From assembly GCA_037176725.1 (NCBI GenBank), contig JAZBRS010000020.1, positions 87,366,001 through 87,430,000 on the forward strand: 64,000 nt of DNA, in the 5' to 3' direction. Made by a program: the position numbers and the translations under genes. The notes under the pieces are model-generated. The model did not search any database. It was given only the letters and a program-made list of their open reading frames with translations, and had not been told where the DNA came from. This DNA is from Posidonia oceanica. Taxonomy: Eukaryota > Streptophyta > Magnoliopsida > Alismatales > Posidoniaceae. Positions within the stretch are counted from its first letter, which is position 1; every line of letters begins with the position of its first letter. Shown in pieces: positions 56,636 to 64,000 of the stretch.

Positions 56636-58259
56636 GATATAAATAAATTAGTTCCCAATAAGGGCCATGCAAGTCATAGAGAAAACTTGATTTTTATTTT
56701 ATTTTTGAAAAGCACCTGAAAATCAAAGTTCCGGTCCCTACGGCAAAGTTGATCACTTCACACCTTAATCTTCAGGCCAGTTATAAAAAGAAAACAAAGA
56801 AAAACTTGAAAAATAGGAAGTTTTCTGTCCTGGGATGTTGAACGCTGAATTTGGAGCGTTCAATGTTGAACACCGAATCTAGAGCGTTCAATGTTGAACG
56901 CCCAGATTCCTGCATTTAACACACTGACAGGAATTTTTCAGGAAAAAACAGTATTTTTTACTCAACCACCCCCTATTCCAGAGAATCAAAACAAAAAAGG
57001 GAGGTGGTTGCATACATTTTTGCATATAAAAAACCCAAACAATGAAGGGGTTGTTTATTTAGCATTCTCATGCCCCCTTGATTTGTATCCAACTTCTCCA
57101 CTCCACGTGTGTTGAAGTCAGTGTGATCGCCACTCCAGGTTCACTTTCGCCGACCCTCGAGACGCCTTGGGAGATGTGATATGTGTTGCAGGTTCAGCGA
57201 CCTTGGGACAACGCTAGTGTTGCCCAAGGGTACCCGTGCTTGGTGAGTTTCTTCTTCTTCTTCTTTTCTTTGCAAAAAAAATTTAAAGATGCAGATTAAA
57301 TATAGTGTAGTAAACGATTCAAAGCAAATTGAAAATTAACATAAAATGAAAGAAGGAATATTTACTCGAGGGGTTTTATCCCCTCGGTTGCAACTAAGTA
57401 TGACTATGCCTTGCTACAACATGCATTAGAAATGAAAATGCAATATGCAAAAATATTAAAAGAAAACCCCCTTTTTATATGATGTATATGAGGAATGCAA
57501 GATGTGGTCGGAGACCGTAGAAGAACTATGCTCTTTGGCATTCTCTTTTCTCTCTTTTCACTCTTTAATTCTGATAATTCCTTTCTCTAATTTCTCTCTA
57601 CCTCTTCCCAATTTCCTCTCACTCTCCAAAAAGCCTCCTCAACTCCCAAAAAAAACGTCCCCCATTAGGCTGTGGGGGTACCCCTACTTTTATAGAAGTA
57701 GGGGAGGAACAGATATAGATTAAATAGCCAGATCAGCAAACTTTCCAATTCAGAGGTGTTATAAGCGGGAATCCCAGCGTATAATGTTAAACGCGGGAAT
57801 CCTAGCATATAACGACCACTGAGGTACAACTGCCAGGATAAAGGAATATTCCCCTAATAAAGATTGATTAAGAGTCATTAAGCCAGTTTTAATTGCCTTG
57901 ACTGGTCAACAGACTCCAAAGGAGGCAAGAACATGGATTTCGTATTTGGCCAAATAAGGAAAGTTGTGGAATACAATTCAGAGGTGTTATATGCTGGAAT
58001 CCCAGAGCCTAACATTAAACGAGGGAATCTCAGAGTTTAACACACACGTTGCAAACTTGTCAAATTTGGCCTCTCAATCATGGGGACATGTGTTAATCAA
58101 ATAAAGAGGTAATTATGGCTCTATGGATAAGGAACATTGACTCATTTGACTTTGAATAATTGGTTTGGGTCCAAAAGGAAAGTTGGGCTAATATGGAAGG
58201 AAAATGAACTGGATACGTTAAATGCAGGGATTCACGCTTATAACGTTAAATGTAGGGAT
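56636..58259 (-). mobile_element. Remnant G, right part (LTR-like, probably minus strand)
   Basis: Continues 14669-15632 across the A insertion. It has hairpin modules at 56835-56923 (arms GTTGAACGC / GCGTTCAA) and, at 229- and 230-bp steps, at 57758-57813, 57987-58044 and 58217-58260 (arms near GTTATACGC and GTTAAACGC with partners). A minus-strand TATA-like TATAAAAG lies at 57694-57687 with CT-rich, leader-like sequence beyond it. Hence I infer a minus-strand LTR with the modules in its upstream part. No coding sequence is recognised; borders are not defined. Confidence 0.5.
57681..57704 (-). promoter_or_regulatory. TATA-like box within an inverted repeat
   Basis: CCCCTACTT and AAGTAGGGG form a perfect 9-bp inverted repeat with loop TTATAG. 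The minus strand reads CTATAAAAG across the centre. Possible core promoter of remnant G; a plus-strand 'gcatataaaaaac' near 57022 is a weaker alternative. Confidence 0.35.
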
Positions 58260-59250
58260 TATATCTCAGATCGCTTATGAGCTTTATGGCTCAGTGATCC
58301 TCAATCAGATCCCTTTGAGCTACATGGCTCAGATCGCTTGTGAGCTTCATGGCTCAGCGATCCCCATTCAGATCCCTTTGAGCTACATGGTTCAGATCGC
58401 CTATGGCTTCATGGCTCAGCGATCCTCATTTGGATCCCTTTGAGCTACATGGCTCAGATCGCCTATGAGCTTCATGGCTCAGCGATCCTCAATCAGATCC
58501 CTTTGAGCTACTTGGCTCAGATCACCTGTGAGCTTCATGGCTCAGCGATCCTTAATCAAATCCTTTTGAGCTACAAGGCTCAAATCGATTATAAGCTTCA
58601 TGGCTCAGTGGTCCTCAATCAGATCCCTTTGAGCTACATTGCTCAGATCGCCTGTGAGCTTCATGGCTCAGTGATCCTCAATCAGATCCCTTTGAGCTAC
58701 ATGACTCAGATCGCTTGTGAGCTTCATGGCTCAGCGATCCTCATTCAGATCCCTTTGAGCTACATGGCTCAGATCGCCTGTGAGCTTCATGACTCAGTGA
58801 TCTTCTTTTCGATCCTTTGAGTTACATGGCTCAGATCGCCTGTGAGCTTTATGGCTTAGTGATCCTCAATCAGATCCCTTTGAGCTACTTGGCTCAGATC
58901 GCTTGTGAGCTTTATGGCTCAGCGATCCTCATTCAGATCCCTTTGAGCTACATGGCTCAGATCGCCTGTGAGCTTCATGACTCAGCGATCCACAATCAAA
59001 TCCCATTGAGCTACATGGCTCAGATCGCCTATGAGCTTCATGGCTCAGCGATCCACATTCAAATCCCTTTGAGCTACATGGCTCAGATCGCCTGTGAGCT
59101 TCATGGCTCAACGATCCTCATTCAGATCCCTTTGAGCTACATGGCTTAGATCGCCTGTGAGCTTCATGGCTCAGCGATCTTCTTTCTGATCCTTTGACAT
59201 ACATGGCTCAGATCACCTGTGAGCTTCATGGCTAAGCGATCCTCTTTCTG
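58260..59250 (+). repeat. 63-bp tandem array
   Basis: About 15 units of 63 bp built from 'gagctacatggctcagatcg', 'cctgtgagcttcatggctc' and 'agcgatcctcattcagatc'. GAGC...GGCTC pairs make two small hairpins per unit. As 63 is divisible by 3, frames stay open on both strands (21-residue repeats such as ELHGSAILNQIPLSYMAQIAC on plus, split over several residues). One unit is shortened near 58813. Probably a retrotransposon-derived minisatellite, not a gene. Confidence 0.9.
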
Positions 59251-59253
59251 ATC

Positions 59254-59340
59254 CTTGAGGACATGGACCAGGTTGAGCAATCAAGACCGGTCAATTCTTG
59301 CTACCTCAAGAAGTACTACCAATTACCCAAGGAGGTATCC
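59254..59340 (+). pseudogene. int: Integrase C-terminal remnant of E
   Basis: LEDMDQVEQSRPVN and CYLKKYYQ match the end of B's integrase (38598-38669) almost residue for residue. The 5' side is cut at the border with the 63-bp array. Confidence 0.85.
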
Positions 59341-60364
59341 ATGCCTTGCAAAGTCTTCTTCTTTTTTGTTTTATTCCATGCATTCATTGCTTCACAGCCA
59401 TGCATTTGAAAATTGCATCTGCATACATTCTTAGTGTTGCATACTCTCCTTTTTTTAGCATCCCTGCAGCATGTAAAATCAACATGCATTTATAGCAGCA
59501 TTAGTCAAAAAAAAATCAATCAAAATCAATCATCTCCATTGATGATAAAAAAAGAAAAACAAACAAAAAAATTCAATCATTCTCATTCATGATAAAAAGG
59601 GCAAAAATCATCCCCAGTCATGATAATCATGCCCGATGACGAAAATCAGAATAGCTAGCCTACTTTGGAAAGAGTTTGTTCCTCCTCAGTTGACACTACC
59701 TAGATGTCCTAGCAAGTGAGGGAGCCAACATCCAATAAAAAAGAACAGAGCGAAATGTCCAAACTCCTCATAGGACCTATACGTCCAGAGGGAGAGAAAA
59801 TGATAGGTCGAGAGTGAGAGTGAAAGCAAAAGAAAGAAAAAAAAAGAGAGAAAAGAAAAGAAAAAAAAAGAATCAAACAAAACAAATCAGTCAATAAAAG
59901 GGCATAAAAAAAATTGGAAGACAGAAGTCCAAGATAGAAGTCAGCCCTAGAGATAGAGGTGAGCAGAATAGTCCTATCCCTACGATCATCTTGGAGAGGA
60001 GTCGGAGCATACGCCTAGAAAGCCCACAAATCCTACAAGGACTAGCCACCCTTGTCTTGTAGCAGCTCCCCAGCACCAGACAAGGCGTTTTTTACCTCCA
60101 AGCCAGGGATAGAGTAAACCTGCAAACCTATGAGGGAGTAAATAAAAAAAATGAAAATGAAAATAAAAGAGTAGGTGTAGGTCCTAGGGAGTTTGACATG
60201 GAGCTTTGTTTCTCACCACACCATCGGACACACCACCCTTTGAGACACCGTCCATTCCAGAGAGCCATCTACAGTCTAGGAGTCTAGGTAGAGTCTCGTG
60301 AGTTGAGGACTACTCTTTCCTATATAGCAGGCATTCCTAGCATTCCAAATGCCGAGGGCAACAA
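59341..60364 (+). other. 3' non-coding region of E (conserved with B)
   Basis: Aligns in patches with B 38990-39830, e.g. 'gccctagagata' (59943) and 'gagtaggtgtaggtcct' (60169). Includes 'tcatgataa' repeats (59510-59640) and an A/G-rich stretch (59820-59880). No ORF. Confidence 0.65.
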
Positions 60365-60650
60365 AAATCTGCATAAATCATGCATCTGTAAACAACAAAT
60401 TTGCATAAATCATGCATCTACAAACGAAATTGCATAAATCATGCATTTACAAACAACAAAAATTTGCATAAATCATGCATCTACAAATTTGCTTAAGTCA
60501 TGCATACAACAAAATTTGCATAAATCATGCATCTACAAACAATATAGTTGTATAAATCATGCATCTTCAACAGAAATTGCATAAATCATGCATATTCAAC
60601 ACAATAAATCGATCATGCACCAAACTTTGCATAAATAATGCATACATCAA
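60365..60650 (+). repeat. 'gcataaatcatgcatctacaaac' tandem repeat in E
   Basis: About nine units of 25 to 33 bp with TTGCATAAATCATGCAT cores (ATGCAT is self-complementary). It occupies the place where B has its extra ORF. Confidence 0.85.
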
Positions 60651-60779
60651 TCACTTCTTTACTCTCCTTCGCGACTTTGCAAGGCGTTAGACAGTTCTCA
60701 GCTAGGGGCAGGCCCACTGTTTTCTGGATGAACTAGTTGGGACAATACTTCCGCCAGGGGAATCTCTCCTTGGTCTTAT

Positions 60780-61950
60780 CCTCTACATCGGGTTGGTAGC
60801 CCAAACTACTCGGTTGACGCCCGTCAACCTTTCTAGCATCGGGCTGGTACCCCTAACTACTCGCTTGACATCCATCATATTTTCTAACTTTCCGGTAGTC
60901 GAGTTTGATGACTTTTCGCCATTCCACTTGACCGATAAACTTGTAGATCTGTCATATTTCTCTTGATACCAGGGGCATCAGTGTCGCCCATTGGTATCGT
61001 CTTATCCTGTGCCTCGAGCTGACATCCCAAACTGTCAGCGGGCTATGGTATTCCCGTTATCTATCTCCTTTTCTGGCTGATAAGTCCGAAACTTATCTAT
61101 CTCCTTTTTCGGGTGATAAGTCGAAACTTATCTATTTCCGGTGATAAGTCCGAAACTTATCTATTTCGGATGATAAGTCCGAAACTTATCTATTTCGGGT
61201 GATAAGTCCGAAGCTTATCTATTCCAGGTGATAAGTCCGAAGCTTATCTATTCCAGATGATAAGTCCGAAACTTATCTATTCCCGTGTTTCGGCTGATAA
61301 GTCCAAAACTTATCTATTCCCTTTTCCGACTGATATGTTCGAAACTTATCTATCCCCTTTTCCGACTGATTAGTCCAAAACTTAACCTCTTTTCCGGCCG
61401 ATAAGTCCGTAACTTATCTATCCTCTTTTCCAGCCGATAAGTTCGAAACTTATCATATCCTTTTCTGACCGATAAGTCTGAAACTTATCTATCCTCTTTT
61501 CCGACCGATAAGTCCAAAACTTATCATATCCTTTTCCGGCCGATAAGTCTGAAACTTATCATATCCTCTTTTTCGGTCGATAAGTCTGAAACTTATCTAT
61601 CCTCTTTTCCGACTGATAAGTCTGAAACTTATCTATTCACCTTTTCCGGCCGATAAGTCCGAAACTTATCTATTCACCTTTTCCGGCTGATAAGTCCGAA
61701 ACTTATCTATCTCCTTTTGCGGCTGATAAGTCCGAAACTTATCTAGTCACCTTTTTCGGCCGATAAGTCCGAAACTTATCTATTCCAGTCGATAAGTTTG
61801 GAACTTATCACATCATCCCCTCTCCGATCGGTAAGTCCGAAACTTATCTATTTTGGTTGATGAGTCCGAAACTTATCTATTTCGATTGATGAGTCCGAAA
61901 CTTATCTATTCCGGTCGATAAGTCTGAAACTTATCATATCATCATTTAGC
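60780..61950 (+). repeat. Hairpin array in E 3' UTR (GATAAG...CTTATC)
   Basis: A lead-in with 'gggttggtagcccaaactactcgg' (60786-60880) and a GATACCA stretch, then from 61076 about 28 units of 25 to 34 bp around GATAAGTCCGAAACTTATC: stem GATAAG/CTTATC with loop TCCGAAA. Loops are more constant than the spacers. Confidence 0.92.
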
Positions 61951-62164
61951 ATGACATGCTAGGTAGTTGCATCCACATTCCAATCGCTTAGAGCGATAGA
62001 GCTCAGCGATCCGCAACATCACATTATCCACAATAGCATTACATACACATGCATTGCTCGCGCACCCCCAATAGACTTTAGCGCTTATGAGCACCAGCAT
62101 GCCATCAGCATTGCAGGATTAGCATCAGCATTGCATCCTAGCATTTACATTTAGCATTTGCATT

Positions 62165-62312
62165 TTGGTAGCGAGTCGTGATTTTTGGTGCATCTGTAGG
62201 ATAAGTGACTCACGCCAACAGCAACAATGCTTCCCACCGACTATGGTCGTGGTGTCTTGTCAACCCTGAGCAGCGACCTCAGTTCCCTCAACCTCGCTCA
62301 GGGAGGGGCATC
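62165..62312 (+). promoter_or_regulatory. Polypurine tract and conserved upstream block of E
   Basis: GGGAGGGG at 62301-62308 and CATC before the LTR. Upstream sequence 'tggtgcatctgtaggataag' and CCTCGCTCAGG as in A, B and C. Confidence 0.8.
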
Positions 62313-64000
62313 TGTAGACACCCCGATTTTGTAGTCCTTCGTTGGTAGTTTTCTCCCAAGAATGTGCTCGGTTATGGCGGCCCCCCCACCTATTCACCAA
62401 TCCCAAAACCAATCCCAAAACTAATCCCAGACTAAACCTAAACCGAAGCCTTGTCCTAAAACCAATCCAAAACCCAAGCCTAAACCCAAGCCTATCCCAA
62501 TACCAAGCCTAAACCCAAGCCGAATCCCAATACCAAACCCAAGTCCAAGCCCAAGTCCAATAAAAAATCTAACAAGAAACACCCAATATATCCAAAAATA
62601 CTCTCTAGGTCGTTGGACGCCGGATGTGCTCGCGTCTTATGTAAGATGCAGGGAATTCAGTGGCTAACACCTTTCAGCTCTTTGGGGTGTTGGACGCTAC
62701 CTAAGGCAGCATCCTACGTTGGATGCCGCTCAAGTAGGCGTCCAACACACCGGGACTGACAGATTTTATTTTTGGAATTCCAAACGACTCCCAAGTGCAA
62801 ATCCTTTTGTGTCCTTTGTTCTAAACACATTTCCGGCCATGTCTGAGACCTTTCATTTCATCTTCCCACGTTACAAACCCATGCAGCCATACAAAAGCAT
62901 TTTTCTTCTTCTTTCAAATGGCCGACAACCCATTTTCCTGAGGACTTTCGAGAGAGCTAACCAGACCAATTCCATCCAAATTCCCACACCTCCGGCCATC
63001 CCAAGTCTTCCTGTAACACAACCTATCCTACCCAGCCTCTCACCGCCGTCTGAGCGGCAGCAACCGCTGAGGAGAACCACCGGCGAAGGGAAGCTACACC
63101 AACCATCAAAGTGGTAAGTGTTCTTCACCTTTAGCATAGAATTTCAATCCTCATGCCAAGAATGTATGTCTGAATGCATGTAATCTTAGTTTACTCAAGT
63201 TATATCTTGTTTTTGCTGTCATCTCCTTCCTCCGGTGATGGGTTCACCAGCTGTGCGAGGCCATCGGCCATTGAGCACGGTCAGGACAGTAACCCCACCA
63301 ATTCTGCGTCATGCCATAGTCACATGACCTTCCCAAGCCTCCACCATAAGTCCTAGCCGAGCACCATGGCTTCTTGGCTCTCCGATGGCCGAAGAACCCA
63401 TTGGATTCCAGCAAGAGGCAAGTGGAAGTGGGGAGGATGTTTTAAATGTCCATTTTTTATAAAACTTGCATGTTTATGTTTGTGGATGTCTATTCTTGCT
63501 TGTGGAATGCTTTTTGTTTCGATTCAATCCAGTTTGAAGGGACTTTTAATCTGAACGCTCGGTCAATGCGTTGGATGTTGAGTCTAGCGTGTCCAACGTT
63601 GGCTGCTGAGTCTGGCGCGTCCAACATTGGTCGCTACCATGGCCGGCGTCCAACGTCTTGATATTCATTTCTGCATATTTTTTGTTTACAAAAATGTTTT
63701 ATGCATCTTCTGTTGGTTTGTTTGTGCCACATACAGTATGTTTTGCTTTATCCCAATCATGTTTCATTTGTAAACACATCTGAATTAAAAATAATTTTTT
63801 TTCCCTGAGTTTTTACCTTGAAATCTGTTTACAAGGTGTAAGATGCCCACTGTTGCAGCGTCTTACGTTGGACGCTGTATTCAGTAGCGTCCAACGTTTC
63901 TGTTCAAATTTCAGTGACATTTATTTTACAGAATGCCTTTCAATAGCACTTGAGATCTGATGTTTGATGTTTGCAGTTAGCCTAAATCTATTTCATCTGA
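62313..64000 (+). mobile_element. 3' LTR of E, start only
   Basis: Begins TGTAGACACC. Carries C/A-rich sequence, hairpin modules at 62612-62672, 62689-62746, 63570-63654 and 63836-63893, and a GC-rich exon-like part (62880-63113) ending GTG/GTAAGT. The last module pairs GTAAGATGC with GCGTCTTAC. Small ORFs here (62719-63117, 63366-63554) are not conserved with the other LTRs. Confidence 0.8.

Larger units (their letters stand above)
59254..64000 (+). mobile_element. Element E: 3' part of a Tat-type element
   Basis: Begins abruptly inside the integrase C-terminus, continues with a 3' UTR like that of B, then a polypurine tract (62301-62308) and an LTR start (62313) that runs off the window. 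Everything upstream of the last integrase codons is missing, replaced by the 63-bp array. Unlike B, E has no extra ORF between integrase and the hairpin array. Confidence 0.8.

Noticed and set aside
57120..57150. PBS of remnant G on the minus strand (TGGCGATCACACTG)
   Set aside because: Only partial agreement with the tRNA-Arg-type PBS; too weak to call.
58222..59149. Repeat protein encoded by the 63-bp array
   Set aside because: The frame changes three times and the opposite strand is equally open; no start region or conserved domain.
1..64000. tRNA or rRNA genes
   Set aside because: No cloverleaf-type or rRNA sequence noticed; PBS words are only the 18-base complement of a tRNA end.

Overview
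The window is plant nuclear DNA made almost entirely of nested, long LTR retrotransposons of the Ty3/gypsy Tat/Ogre type. The evidence is a tRNA-Arg-type primer binding site behind several LTRs (TGGCGACTCYGCTGGGGA), RT followed by two RNase H domains, integrase after RNase H, very long LTRs (3.3 to 5.8 kb), and tandem-repeat-rich 3' UTRs. I see no host gene, rRNA or tRNA. The species cannot be named from the sequence; an angiosperm with a repeat-rich genome is a fair inference.

Layout. 1-3004 is the 3' part of an LTR (element D) that landed in the 3' LTR of element C. C (3005-14668, minus strand) has a broken gag, no pol, and a complete 5' LTR at 11369-14668. 14669-15632 and 56636-58260 are two halves of an older remnant (G), split by element A (15633-56635, plus strand; TSD gatac/gatat). 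A is also gag-only and is itself split by element B (22693-48960, plus strand; perfect TSD cctgc). B is 26,268 bp with a 5841-bp 5' LTR and a 4649-bp 3' LTR. It carries gag, protease with a G-patch-like segment, RT, RNase H, archaeal-type RNase H, integrase, and an extra downstream ORF resembling the plant mobile domain / DUF7745 superfamily. From 58260 a 63-bp tandem repeat runs into the last codons of another integrase, followed by the 3' UTR and the start of the 3' LTR of element E (59254-64000, plus).

How the parts work together. B is a former autonomous element, now crippled by about a dozen in-frame stops (mostly TAG where glutamine is expected) and several frameshifts. A and C share with B the PBS, the leader, the gag architecture, a block before the polypurine tract and conserved LTR blocks, so they look like gag-only elements that depended on a B-like partner for enzymes. 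By eye B's LTRs differ by about ten bases in the first 600, A's by about two dozen in the first 350, which fits B having jumped into A.

The most interesting signals are non-coding. (1) Back-to-back hairpin modules (GTTGGACGC...GCGTCCAAC twice in tandem) recur at about 230-bp spacing in the LTRs of C and A. They reappear in G and E with different but still complementary arms, the pattern expected of compensatory change. (2) The 3' UTRs carry a second hairpin-array system (GATAAG-TCCG...-CTTATC and variants), again with changed but complementary stems.
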